Shown here: positions 1 to 7,900 of the stretch, piece by piece
Layout: the number at the start of each line of letters is the position of its first letter
How positions within the stretch are numbered: the first letter of the stretch is position 1
Source of the DNA: Frigidibacter oleivorans
GTDB lineage: Bacteria; Pseudomonadota; Alphaproteobacteria; Rhodobacterales; Rhodobacteraceae
Length of the DNA: 64,000 nucleotides
Assembly: GCF_003993775.1 (NCBI RefSeq)
Contig: NZ_RJRZ01000002.1
Location: forward strand, 124,001 to 188,000
Direction of reading: 5' to 3'
Made by a program: the position numbers and the translations under genes
Notes under the pieces: model-generated
The model's input: only the letters and a program-made list of their open reading frames with translations
The model's database searches: none
Told to the model about the DNA's origin: nothing

Positions 1-534
1 GTTCACGCCTTCCCCGCCTTTTCCGCCGCCTCCTTGTAGGCCCGCAGCACCGCGTTCATCCGGGTCTGATAGCCCTTTCCGCCCTTGCGGAAGAAGTCGA
101 GCACATCGGCATCGACCCGCAGCGAGATCATCGGCTTGCGCCCGGGCTCGACGAAGACGGCCGAGTCCCAGTCCACCTCGAAATCCTCCTCGGGATCCCA
201 GGGCGGGTCCTCCGTCTGGGCGCGCACCCGCTCCCAGTCGGTTTCGCTTTTCATCTTGCGCGCCTCTTCCAGGGTAACGCGCGTGATACGCTCTTCGCTC
301 ATTCGTTCGCGCCCTCCTTGCCGTGATCAGCCGCAGCCGTTGCCCGCGCCAGGTGAAGACGACCGCGATCAGCCGTCCGTCCAGCGGACCGATGGCGATG
401 CTGCGGATTTCGCCCGTAGACCGGGCGTCGATCAGCAGCCAGTCGTCATCGAAGATCGCGACCGCATCGACGAAATCCAGCCCGTGCTTGACCAGCGTCG
501 CCTGCCGCTTCGCCTCGTCCCATTCGAATTGCAT
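1..534 (-). CDS. brnT: BrnT family RNase toxin, frame open to window edge
   Basis: BrnT is a small RelE-like RNase that inhibits translation until bound by BrnA. Translating the minus strand from the ATG at 534 gives [20 protein letters not shown], then [38 protein letters not shown] and RTNERRAYH. These match the family opening FEWDxxKxxxNxxKHG and the closing SARxAxxxERxxY. Family proteins usually stop within about ten residues of that point (near residue 85-90). Here the frame continues without a stop through the whole of brnA to the first base of the window (178 codons). The real end is therefore unknown: either a long read-through extension or a lost stop. No ribosome-site alternative was needed; this ATG gives the full domain. 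Confidence 0.75.
   Translation of the reverse strand, partial: MQFEWDEAKRQATLVKHGLDFVDAVAIFDDDWLLIDARSTGEIRSIAIGPLDGRLIAVVFTWRGQRLRLITARRARTNERRAYHARYPGRGAQDEKRNRLGAGARPDGGPALGSRGGFRGGLGLGRLRRARAQADDLAAGRCRCARLLPQGRKGLSDPDERGAAGLQGGGGKGGEGVN
3..302 (-). CDS. brnA: BrnA family antitoxin
   Basis: BrnA antitoxins bind and neutralise the RNase toxin BrnT and repress their own operon through a C-terminal ribbon-helix-helix domain. This 99-residue protein has the family layout: a charged, acidic N-terminal half ([14 protein letters not shown]) and a C-terminal block [20 protein letters not shown] followed by a helix ([13 protein letters not shown]). Its ATG lies inside the upstream brnT reading frame, so the two genes overlap and are probably translationally coupled. 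A 14-bp perfect palindrome upstream of brnT is the likely operator. Family call is firm; toxin neutralisation is inferred from the family. Confidence 0.88.
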   Translation of the reverse strand: MSEERITRVTLEEARKMKSETDWERVRAQTEDPPWDPEEDFEVDWDSAVFVEPGRKPMISLRVDADVLDFFRKGGKGYQTRMNAVLRAYKEAAEKAGKA

Positions 535-577
535 CGGCAGCCTCCAAACCGGAGCCTGCCGCCGATACATTGCCGAA

Positions 578-606
578 ACCTTAACGGTGTATATACACCA
601 CGTCAA
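578..606 (-). promoter_or_regulatory. Putative brnTA promoter with BrnA operator palindrome
   Basis: Reading leftward there is a -35-like TTGACG (606-601), a 17-base spacer and a weak -10-like TAAGGT (583-578). The spacer contains GGTGTATATACACC (586-599), a perfect 14-bp palindrome and the most AT-rich spot in this neighbourhood. BrnA family members autorepress through inverted repeats near the promoter, so this is the obvious operator candidate. Promoter assignment is by eye. Confidence 0.55.
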
Positions 607-682
607 TACACCCCGCCCGCCTTGGCATCCCCTGCCCCACCGCCTACATCGGGCAGGCAAGGAACCAGCCGTCGAGGACCCC

Positions 683-1990
683 ATGACCAACCTCACCCCG
701 CGCGAGATCGTCTCGGAACTCGACCGCTTCATCATCGGCCAGTCCGAGGCCAAGCGCGCCGTGGCCGTGGCGCTGCGCAACCGCTGGCGGCGCAAGATGC
801 TGGCCGACGACCTGCGCGACGAGGTCTATCCGAAGAACATCCTGATGATCGGCCCCACCGGCGTCGGCAAGACCGAGATCAGCCGCCGGCTGGCCCGGCT
901 GGCCCGCGCGCCCTTCATCAAGGTCGAGGCGACGAAGTTCACCGAGGTGGGCTATGTCGGACGCGACGTCGAACAGATCATCCGCGATCTGGCCGACACC
1001 GCCATCGCCGATACCCGCGCCCGGATGCGGGACGAGGTGAAGGCCCGCGCCCAGCAGGCGGCCGAGGACCGCGTGATCACGGCGCTGGCCGGCACCGATG
1101 CCCGCGAAGGCACGCGCGAGATGTTCCGCGCCAAGGTGAAGCGCGGCGAACTGGACCAGACGGTGATCGAACTGGAAGTGGCCGACACGCCCCCTGCCCT
1201 GCCGATGCTGGACATTCCCGGCCAGCCGGGGATGAGCATGGGGGCGATGAACCTGGGCGACATCTTCGGCAAGGCCTTCGGCCAGCGCCGGGTGCGCAAG
1301 AAGATGACCGTGGCCGACAGCTATGACGTGCTGATCGGCGAAGAGGCCGACAAGCTGTTGGATGACGAACAGGTGAAGCAGGCGGCGCTGGAGGCGGTGC
1401 AGCAGAACGGTATCGTCTTCATCGACGAGATCGACAAGGTCTGCGCCCGGGCCGAGGCGCGCGGCGCCGATGTCAGCCGCGAAGGCGTGCAGCGCGACCT
1501 GCTGCCGCTGATCGAGGGCACGACCGTCAGCACGAAATACGGGCCGGTCAGGACCGACCACATCCTGTTCATCGCCTCGGGCGCCTTCCACATCGCCAAG
1601 CCGTCGGACCTGCTGCCCGAACTGCAGGGTCGCCTGCCGATCCGGGTGGAGTTGCGGGCGCTGACCGAGGACGATTTCGTCCGCATCCTGACCGAGACGG
1701 ACAATGCCCTGACGCGGCAATACACCGCACTGATGGCGACCGAAGAGGTGCAGGTCGGCTTCACCGAGGACGGCATCGCCGCGCTGGCCCGCATCGCCGC
1801 CGAGGTCAACCGCAGCATCGAGAATATCGGTGCGCGGCGACTTTACACGGTGATGGAACGGGTGTTCGAGGAACTGTCCTTCGCCGCGCCGGACCGGTCC
1901 GGCCAGACGGTGACGGTGGATGCCGGTTTCGTCGAACGCAATATCGGCGACCTGTCGCGCTCGGCCGATCTCAGCCGCTACGTCCTGTAG
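683..1990 (+). CDS. hslU: HslU, ATPase subunit of HslUV protease
   Basis: HslU is the AAA+ unfoldase that feeds substrates to the HslV peptidase. The 435-residue length is standard. Walker A is GPTGVGKT (57-64), Walker B lies in GIVFIDEID (243-251), and the C-terminus SRYVL resembles the tail that docks into HslV. I chose the ATG giving [16 protein letters not shown], the conserved N-terminus; the much longer open frame upstream is spurious. The partner gene hslV, often adjacent in Alphaproteobacteria, is not in this window: the divergent brnTA pair sits where it might be expected, so hslV must lie to the left or elsewhere. Confidence 0.96.
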   Translation: MTNLTPREIVSELDRFIIGQSEAKRAVAVALRNRWRRKMLADDLRDEVYPKNILMIGPTGVGKTEISRRLARLARAPFIKVEATKFTEVGYVGRDVEQIIRDLADTAIADTRARMRDEVKARAQQAAEDRVITALAGTDAREGTREMFRAKVKRGELDQTVIELEVADTPPALPMLDIPGQPGMSMGAMNLGDIFGKAFGQRRVRKKMTVADSYDVLIGEEADKLLDDEQVKQAALEAVQQNGIVFIDEIDKVCARAEARGADVSREGVQRDLLPLIEGTTVSTKYGPVRTDHILFIASGAFHIAKPSDLLPELQGRLPIRVELRALTEDDFVRILTETDNALTRQYTALMATEEVQVGFTEDGIAALARIAAEVNRSIENIGARRLYTVMERVFEELSFAAPDRSGQTVTVDAGFVERNIGDLSRSADLSRYVL

Positions 1991-2084
1991 GGACCGGGTT
2001 CCGCCGCGACCGGTGCTGCGCTAGCTTGCGCGCGACCGGATCGCGGAGGCCGCCCTGCCCTGTCCCAGCCGTTTCCTGCATCGC

Positions 2085-3203
2085 ATGCTCGTCTGCGCTG
2101 TCGCCTGCGGCGCGCTGGCGCTGGCGGGCTGCGCGCCCCGGGGCGCGATCGTGCGCGCGCCAGAAGGCACGATGCCGGCAGCGGATGTCGCGCTGTTCGT
2201 CGCCACCAGCCGCGACCCGGATCCGGCGCGGCCCGGCGATTTCGGGCCCGGTCGCAGCCCCTCGCCCCGCTTCGCCCGCTATGACATCGCCGTGCCCGCC
2301 GATCACGCGGCGGGGCGGATCACCTATACCCGCCCGGGCGACGTGCCGGACCCGCAGCGCGACTTCCTGACGGTGGGGGACCGGCAGTTTGCCGAACCCG
2401 CCGCTTTCCGCCGCGATCTGGCGCGCGCGCTGGCAGAGCGGCCGGCGGGACAGCGCGACGCGGTGATCTTCGTCCACGGGTTCAACACCACCTTCGCCGA
2501 GGGCATCTACCGGATGGCGCAACTGTCGCACGACCTCGGGCTGCCGGGGGTGCCGATGGCCTATTCCTGGCCCTCCGAAGGCCAGCCGCTCGCCTATGGC
2601 TACGACCGGGACTCGGCGCTGTTCGCCCGCGACGGGCTGGAGCGGCTGATCGAGGAGACGGCGGCGGCGCGGCCCGACCGCATCCTGCTCGTCGCGCATT
2701 CGATGGGCGCCGAGATCGTGATGGAGGTGCTGCGCCAGATGGCGATCGGCGGCAACCCCGCGCAGGCGCGGATCGGCGGCGTGGTGCTGATCTCGCCGGA
2801 TCTGGACGTGGCGCTGTTCCGGGCGCAGGCGGCGCGGATCGGCCCGCTGCCGCAGCCCTTCCTGATCTTCACCTCGCGCCGCGACCGGGCGCTGGCGCTG
2901 TCCTCGCGCCTGTCGGGCGAGGCGCGGCGGCTTGGAAACCTGTCGCAGGTGGACGAGCTGGCAGAGCTGCAGGTGACGCTGATCGACGTGACATCCTATT
3001 CCACCGGGGTGGGGCACTTCACCCCGGCCACCTCGCCCGCGCTGCTGCGGCTGCTGGCCTCGTTGCGGCAGGTGGATGCGGCCTTTGCGGGCGATCCGTC
3101 CGGGCGTGCGGGCCTGCTGCCGGGGGCGGTGCTGACGGTGCAACAGGCGACGCAGGTGGTGCTGCAGCCGGGCGAGGGGCTGGCCGGCGTGCTGTCGCCC
3201 TGA
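2085..3203 (+). CDS. Alpha/beta hydrolase lipoprotein (DUF900-like)
   Basis: A probable envelope lipoprotein with an alpha/beta-hydrolase fold. The N-terminus ends in a lipobox LAGC (Cys16). The body has the DUF900 landmarks: an oxyanion-type strand VIFVHGFNTTF and a nucleophile elbow LLVAHSMGAE with Ser206; a His in TGVGHF near residue 310 could complete the triad. Substrate unknown. From the ATG the signal sequence has no Lys/Arg. A GGAGG (2045-2049) sits 5 bases before an in-frame CTG at 2055, which would add ten residues including Arg-Phe-Leu-His-Arg, so an upstream non-ATG start is a real possibility. Follows hslU by about 90 bases on the same strand. Confidence 0.82.
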   Translation: MLVCAVACGALALAGCAPRGAIVRAPEGTMPAADVALFVATSRDPDPARPGDFGPGRSPSPRFARYDIAVPADHAAGRITYTRPGDVPDPQRDFLTVGDRQFAEPAAFRRDLARALAERPAGQRDAVIFVHGFNTTFAEGIYRMAQLSHDLGLPGVPMAYSWPSEGQPLAYGYDRDSALFARDGLERLIEETAAARPDRILLVAHSMGAEIVMEVLRQMAIGGNPAQARIGGVVLISPDLDVALFRAQAARIGPLPQPFLIFTSRRDRALALSSRLSGEARRLGNLSQVDELAELQVTLIDVTSYSTGVGHFTPATSPALLRLLASLRQVDAAFAGDPSGRAGLLPGAVLTVQQATQVVLQPGEGLAGVLSP

Positions 3204-3223
3204 GGCGGATCACCTGACGCGGG

Positions 3224-3835
3224 TCAGCCGCGCCGCAGCCACACATAAAACGCCCCCTCGCCGCCATGCTTCAGATGCGCCTGCGTCACCTGCAGCACGA
3301 CATGCGACAGCGGCGGCATCTGCAGCCAGTGCGGCACCTGATGCCGCAGCAATCCGCGGCGCTGCGGGATCGGACCGTCATCCAGCCCCCGCCGGCCCTT
3401 GCCGGTGATGACCAGCACCATCCGCCGGCCGCGCTCCTGCGAGGACAGCACGAAGCGGATCAGTTCGGGATGCGCCTCGGCCAGCGTCAGGCCGTGCAGG
3501 TCGATCCGCGCCTCGGGCTCGATCTTGCCGCGGATCAGGTTGCGATGGGCCTTGCGGTCCATCCGTACCGGCTGGGCCGCCAGCCTCTCGCCCGGGCCGG
3601 GGGCCAGGTCGATGCGCGGCGGCAGGCGGGTGGCCGACTGGCCGATGCGGAAGGCGGGCAGGGCCGGCGGCTCGCGCGGCGCGTCGGGATCGGCGCGCGG
3701 CACCTCGGGCGGCAAAGGCGGCGCAGGATCGGCCTCCGCCGCCGCGCGGGGATGCAGGGGCGCGGCGCTGGCGGCGATGCGGTCCCACAGCGCGCGCTCT
3801 TCCGGGCTCAGCCCGCGGGGCCGGCGGCGCGTCAT
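3224..3835 (-). CDS. Smr/MutS2-C domain protein
   Basis: A 203-residue protein with a disordered Pro/Ala-rich N-terminal half and a C-terminal Smr domain. The diagnostic motifs are ARIDLHGLTLAEAH (LDLHG motif at 111-115) and VLVITGKGRRG (143-150). Smr domains bind or nick branched DNA or cleave RNA; stand-alone bacterial versions are poorly defined. The start is the ATG giving MTRRRPRGLSPEERALWDRI, typical of alphaproteobacterial homologues; the longer frame upstream runs into the hairpin region. Faces the hydrolase gene tail to tail, 20 bases apart. A 16-bp palindrome lies just upstream of the start and may affect its translation. Confidence 0.88.
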   Translation of the reverse strand: MTRRRPRGLSPEERALWDRIAASAAPLHPRAAAEADPAPPLPPEVPRADPDAPREPPALPAFRIGQSATRLPPRIDLAPGPGERLAAQPVRMDRKAHRNLIRGKIEPEARIDLHGLTLAEAHPELIRFVLSSQERGRRMVLVITGKGRRGLDDGPIPQRRGLLRHQVPHWLQMPPLSHVVLQVTQAHLKHGGEGAFYVWLRRG

Positions 3836-3839
3836 CGCG

Positions 3840-3855
3840 ATGCCCCGCGGGGCAT
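3840..3855. repeat. 16-bp perfect palindrome before smr start
   Basis: ATGCCCCGCGGGGCAT reads the same on both strands and ends four bases before the smr start codon on the minus strand. It covers the place where a ribosome site would be, so it could be an operator or a translation-limiting hairpin. No known protein is assigned to it. Confidence 0.5.
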
Positions 3856-3858
3856 GAA

Positions 3859-3883
3859 AAATGCCGCCCCGAAGGCGGCATTT
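3859..3883 (-). terminator. Hairpin between timA-like gene and smr
   Basis: AAATGCCGCC and GGCGGCATTT form a perfect 10-bp stem around a 5-base loop in the 88-base gap after the Tim44-like gene. On the minus strand it ends in a short run of U residues (AAAA on plus at 3857-3860), so it may terminate the upstream gene or attenuate smr. Confidence 0.55.
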
Positions 3884-3923
3884 CCGGCGCGGGGCGGCGC
3901 GCCACCGGCTTCGGTCATGCCGG

Positions 3924-4586
3924 TCACCCGCCCGTGGCGACCAGCTGCCAGTTGGGATCGTCGCTGCCCATGCGGCGCCCGAAGGTCCAGACGTCGCGCT
4001 GCCGCTTCGATGCCTTGGGATCGCCCTCGACGACATGGCCCTCCGCGTTCCGCGCGGCCGAGATCAGCTCGCCCGTGAACCGGACCGAGATTTCGGCCTC
4101 GCCGGTGTCGGGGTTGAACTCCGCCCCGTGCAGCGCAAGCTCGCGCAGGCCCACGAACTGCGCCTCGACCTTCAGGCCCTGCGCCTCGCGCGCGGCGACG
4201 ACCTCGGCGAAGCTGTCGAAGACCTCGGGTTCCAGATAGGGGCGGACGGGTTCCAGATCGCCCCGTTCGAAGGCCATCAGGATCATCTCGTAGGCGCCGC
4301 GCGCGCCCTGCAGGAACTGCCCGACCGAGAAGCTGGGCTCGACCCGCTTCATCGCCGCCAGCGCCTCTGCCGCGGGGGTGCCTTCGGCCACATGGTCGGT
4401 GATGTCCCGGTCGGGGCCGCCCTCGATCACCTCGAAGTCGCGGCGCGAGGGGCGATTGTCCGGCACCGGCACCGTCACAGGCGGTTTCTCGAACCCCTCG
4501 CGGGTGCCCAGGACCGCGCGCAGGCGCAGGATCAGGAAGATGGCAATCCCCGCGAGCACGAGAAGCTGGATCAGGGAACTTTGCAT
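3924..4586 (-). CDS. Tim44/TimA family membrane-anchored protein
   Basis: A 220-residue protein with one N-terminal membrane helix (LIQLLVLAGIAIFLILRL, about residues 5-22), an acidic linker, and a C-terminal Tim44-like NTF2-type domain from about residue 80 (SFSVGQFLQGARGAYEMILM to WTFGRRM). Bacterial Tim44 homologues lack the mitochondrial import role; alphaproteobacterial TimA-type proteins are proposed adaptors at the inner membrane. The start ATG puts the membrane helix at the N-terminus. Divergent from fxsA and secB, an arrangement I recall from other Rhodobacterales. Family call firm, function open. Confidence 0.88.
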   Translation of the reverse strand: MQSSLIQLLVLAGIAIFLILRLRAVLGTREGFEKPPVTVPVPDNRPSRRDFEVIEGGPDRDITDHVAEGTPAAEALAAMKRVEPSFSVGQFLQGARGAYEMILMAFERGDLEPVRPYLEPEVFDSFAEVVAAREAQGLKVEAQFVGLRELALHGAEFNPDTGEAEISVRFTGELISAARNAEGHVVEGDPKASKRQRDVWTFGRRMGSDDPNWQLVATGG

Positions 4587-4820
4587 CGGCGGACCTTTTG
4601 ACGAACGGGCGGACTGGGGCAGCGGTATCTTGGCGGTCGGGCTGGACGCTGTCCCGTGCGACGGCCTGCAGATGCGGGGCTGCAAGCGGGCCTGTCGGCA
4701 ACGGTGGCGGTCCTGGCAGACCTTACCTATGTAGGACAGGGGCGGCATCAAGTCCACCGCCCCCCGATGCCCACCCTGCGCGGCCCTGCGCCCGCGCCCC
4801 GACCGGAAGGAACCCCGACG

Positions 4821-5312
4821 ATGTGGCTGCTGCTTGCCTTCGTGGCCCTGCCGCTGATCGAGATCGCCCTCTTCGTGCTGGTGGGCGGCTGGATCGGCCT
4901 CGGGCCGACACTCGCGCTGGTGGTGCTGGGGGCGGCCGTGGGCATCATGGTGATGCGCGCCGAGGGGATGCGGGCGATGGCCGACCTGCGGCGGTCGCTG
5001 GACGAGCTGCGCGATCCGGCGGAACCCCTGGCACACGGGGCGCTGATCCTGCTGGGCGGCGCGCTGCTGCTGCTGCCGGGCTTTCTGACCGATGCGGTCG
5101 GGGTGGTGCTGCTGGTGCCGCCGCTGCGGCGGATGCTGCTGGCGCGGATGGGCCGGCGCGTCCGCGTGGCGGGCTTCGCCACCGGCACGGTGCGGACGCG
5201 CCCCGAGGTGATCGACGGCGAATTTCACGAGGTCCCGCACGATACGCTGCACAGGCCGGACGACAGCGATGGCCCCGCCCGGCCCGGCGGGTCGGGCTGG
5301 ACCCGGCATTGA
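4821..5312 (+). CDS. fxsA: FxsA family membrane protein
   Basis: FxsA is a small cytoplasmic-membrane protein; in E. coli excess FxsA suppresses F-mediated exclusion of phage T7. This 163-residue copy starts MWLLLAFVALPLIEIALFVL, matching the family's first membrane helix with its Pro-Leu-Ile-Glu motif. It then has GGWIGLGPTLALVVLGAAVG and a third hydrophobic stretch ALILLGGALLLLPGFLTDAV with the conserved LPGFLTD. The C-terminal tail is hydrophilic and probably cytoplasmic. An AAGGAA lies ahead of the chosen ATG. Followed by secB after 59 bases on the same strand. Confidence 0.92.
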   Translation: MWLLLAFVALPLIEIALFVLVGGWIGLGPTLALVVLGAAVGIMVMRAEGMRAMADLRRSLDELRDPAEPLAHGALILLGGALLLLPGFLTDAVGVVLLVPPLRRMLLARMGRRVRVAGFATGTVRTRPEVIDGEFHEVPHDTLHRPDDSDGPARPGGSGWTRH

Positions 5313-5371
5313 GGCCCGCACCCCAAGCTGATAACACTCGCCCGAGACAGACAGACCAACGGGAGAGACCC

Positions 5372-5890
5372 ATGTCAGAGACCGGCAACGGAGCCGCGCC
5401 GCAACCGGCACCGCAGCCCGCCGCCCCCCAGGTGCCGCGCATGCAGGTTCTGGCGCAGTTCATCCGCGACATGTCCTTCGAGAATGTGGTGGCGCAGAAG
5501 GGCCTGACCAGCGGCGACGTGCAGCCCGAAGTGCAGGTGCAGGTCAGCCTCGACGCCAAGAAGCGCCCGGCCGACAAGCAGTACGAGGTGGTGACCAAGT
5601 TCAAGGTGACCTCGACCAACCGCGCCGACAATACGCCGCTGTTCCTGCTGGAACTGGATTACGGCGGCATCTTCCATGTCGATGGCGTGGCCGAGGATCA
5701 GATGCATCCCTACCTGCTGATCGAATGCCCGCGGATGCTGTTCCCGTTCGTCCGCCGCATCGTCGCCGATACCACCCGTGACGGCGGCTTCCCGGCGGTG
5801 AACCTCGACACCGTGGACTTCCTCGCGCTTTACCGCGGCGAGATCGCCCGCCGGCTGGAGGCGCAGAAGGCGCAGGCCCCGGCGAACTGA
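5372..5890 (+). CDS. secB: SecB, protein-export chaperone
   Basis: SecB is a tetrameric cytosolic chaperone that keeps preproteins unfolded and delivers them to SecA. The 172-residue protein has a Pro/Ala/Gln-rich start typical of alphaproteobacteria. The SecB core follows: VLAQFIRDMSFENV, then the beta-sheet segment PEVQVQVSLDAKK, YEVVTKFKV, FLLELDYGGIF and the conserved LLIECPRMLFPFVRRIVAD. GGGAGAG precedes the ATG. A GC-rich hairpin with a short T run closes the transcript downstream. The next genes, tamA and tamB, also concern outer-membrane biogenesis. Confidence 0.97.
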   Translation: MSETGNGAAPQPAPQPAAPQVPRMQVLAQFIRDMSFENVVAQKGLTSGDVQPEVQVQVSLDAKKRPADKQYEVVTKFKVTSTNRADNTPLFLLELDYGGIFHVDGVAEDQMHPYLLIECPRMLFPFVRRIVADTTRDGGFPAVNLDTVDFLALYRGEIARRLEAQKAQAPAN

Positions 5891-5916
5891 CCGCGGCACG
5901 GCGGCCCGATGTGGCC

Positions 5917-5944
5917 GGGCGGGCACAGGCGGCCCGCCCCCGTT
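5917..5944 (+). terminator. Rho-independent-like terminator after secB
   Basis: GGGCGGGC (5917-5924) and GCCCGCCC (5932-5939) form an 8-bp GC stem with a 7-base loop, followed by CCGTTTT. Confidence 0.6.
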
Positions 5945-6048
5945 TTCCACCGGGAACCGGCAACGGGCCGCGCGATTGTATCTCTGGCTCTGGCACAAGA
6001 GGCCCGAAGGTGCAAACCTGCGGGCAGGACGCGAGGGAAGAACCACAG

Positions 6049-7851
6049 ATGCGCAGCTTGTACCGCCGGGTCGCCCCGGTCCTCGCCCTCGGGCTGACGG
6101 CATCGGTCGCGGGAACGACGGCGGCGCAGGACGTCACCTTCCGGGTGAAGGCGCAGGATGACGATGCGCTGCGCAACGCGATCCTCGGCGCCTCGCTGAT
6201 CGCCTCGACCAGACGCGACGAGGAATCGGAACTGCCGGACCTCTACGCCGCAGCACGCGCCGATTACGGGCGCCTGCTGGGGGCGCTTTATGCGCGCGGG
6301 CATTATTCCGGCGTCATCAGCATCCTGATCGACGGGCGCGAGGCGGCCGAGATCCCACCGCTCGACATGCCCGAACGGATCGGCCGGATCGACGTTCTGA
6401 TCGACCCCGGCCCGCAATTCCGCTTTTCCCGCGCCACGGCGGCGCCGCTGGTGCCGGGCACCGAACTGCCCGAAGGCTATGCCCGGGGCGAGCCCGCCTT
6501 TTCGGAGGAAATCGCCAATGCGGCCGATGCCGGCGCCGAAGGCTGGCGGCGCGCCGGCCATGCGAAGGTGGACCTCGCGCGGCAGGAGGTGACCGCCGAT
6601 CACCGGCAGGCGACGCTGGCCGCCGATCTGGTCTTCGCCCCCGGGCCGCGCGTGATCTTCGGCGAGATGACGGTGTCGGGCAACCGCCGCGTCACCACCC
6701 GGCGGATCGAGAAGATCGCGGGCTTCCCATCGGGCGAGGTTTACGACCCCGAGGAACTGGAGGATGTGGCGAACCGGCTGCGCCGCACCGGCACTTTCCG
6801 GTCGGTGTCCCTGACCGAGGCGGAAACGCTCGGCCCCGGCAATACGCTCGACTACATGCTGGTGGTCAGCGAGGAGCGGCGGCGGCGGCTGAGCTTTGGC
6901 GCCGAGATTTCCAGCGTCGATGGCGGGCGCGTCACCGCCGGATGGCTGCACCGCAACCTGCTGGGTGGGGCCGAGAGTCTGAACCTCGAGGCCGAGGTGG
7001 CGGGGATCGGCGGCGGCACCGGCGGCGTCGACTATTCGCTGGGCGCGCGGTTCGAACGTCCCGGCACGCCGTTCCGCGACAGCAACGCCTTCATCGAGGC
7101 CAATATCGCGCGGCTGCAGGAAGAGGATTACGATTCCGACACGGCGAACCTGACCTTCGGCCTGGAACGCTATATCACCGACCGGCTGACGGGCGAGGTC
7201 GGGCTGGGCTACGAGGCCTCGAACGTCACCGACAGCCTTGGCGAGCGCGAATTCCGGCAGATCATCCTGCCGGTCAGCCTGACCTGGGACGCGCGCAACA
7301 GCACCACGAACGCCACCGAGGGCTTCTACCTCGAAGGCGGGGTCCTGGCCTTTCGCGGTTTCGCCGATACCGGCAACGGCGCGCAGCTGACCTTCGACGG
7401 CCGCGCCTATCAGGGTTTTGCCGATGACCGCTTCGTGATCGCAGGGCGCGCGCAGATCGGCGCCGTCGCGGGGGCCGATCTTCTGGAAACGCCGCGCGAC
7501 TATCTGTTCTATTCGGGCGGCGGCGGCACGGTGCGCGGCCAGCCCTACCAGTCGCTGAAGCTGACGGTTACCGACGGCACCGACAGCGAGGATTACGGCG
7601 GCAACCGCTTTGCCGCCTTTTCGGCAGAGCTGCGCGCGGGGATCACCGAGAATATCGGCGTCGTCGCCTTCTATGACGCGGGCTATGTCGGCGACGGCGA
7701 CTTTTCCGACGGCGAATGGCACGCGGGCGCAGGTCTGGGCCTGCGCTACAACACCGGGATCGGCCCGATCCGGCTGGACGTGGCCGCCCCGGCCGGCGGC
7801 GATACCGGCGAGGGCGTGCAGGTCTATATCGGGCTGGGGCAGGCGTTCTGA
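6049..7851 (+). CDS. tamA: TamA, Omp85-family outer-membrane assembly factor
   Basis: TamA is an Omp85/BamA-related outer-membrane barrel that works with TamB in autotransporter and outer-membrane protein insertion and lipid transport. The 600-residue length fits the family. A signal peptide (residues 1 to about 25, cleavage near TTAAQ-DV) precedes POTRA repeats, including RVIFGEMTVSGNRRVTTRRI and the following LRRTGTFRSVSLTEAE. The beta-barrel follows from about residue 280, ending in YIGLGQAF with the C-terminal Phe expected of barrel proteins. The start ATG was chosen for the signal peptide and the GGGAAG ribosome site; the longer open frame starts inside the secB terminator. tamB begins 49 bases downstream. 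Confidence 0.94.
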   Translation: MRSLYRRVAPVLALGLTASVAGTTAAQDVTFRVKAQDDDALRNAILGASLIASTRRDEESELPDLYAAARADYGRLLGALYARGHYSGVISILIDGREAAEIPPLDMPERIGRIDVLIDPGPQFRFSRATAAPLVPGTELPEGYARGEPAFSEEIANAADAGAEGWRRAGHAKVDLARQEVTADHRQATLAADLVFAPGPRVIFGEMTVSGNRRVTTRRIEKIAGFPSGEVYDPEELEDVANRLRRTGTFRSVSLTEAETLGPGNTLDYMLVVSEERRRRLSFGAEISSVDGGRVTAGWLHRNLLGGAESLNLEAEVAGIGGGTGGVDYSLGARFERPGTPFRDSNAFIEANIARLQEEDYDSDTANLTFGLERYITDRLTGEVGLGYEASNVTDSLGEREFRQIILPVSLTWDARNSTTNATEGFYLEGGVLAFRGFADTGNGAQLTFDGRAYQGFADDRFVIAGRAQIGAVAGADLLETPRDYLFYSGGGGTVRGQPYQSLKLTVTDGTDSEDYGGNRFAAFSAELRAGITENIGVVAFYDAGYVGDGDFSDGEWHAGAGLGLRYNTGIGPIRLDVAAPAGGDTGEGVQVYIGLGQAF

Positions 7852-7900
7852 CGCCCGCCCCGAGGCAGGCGCAGGTTGACAGCGGAAGGCAGGGATTCGG

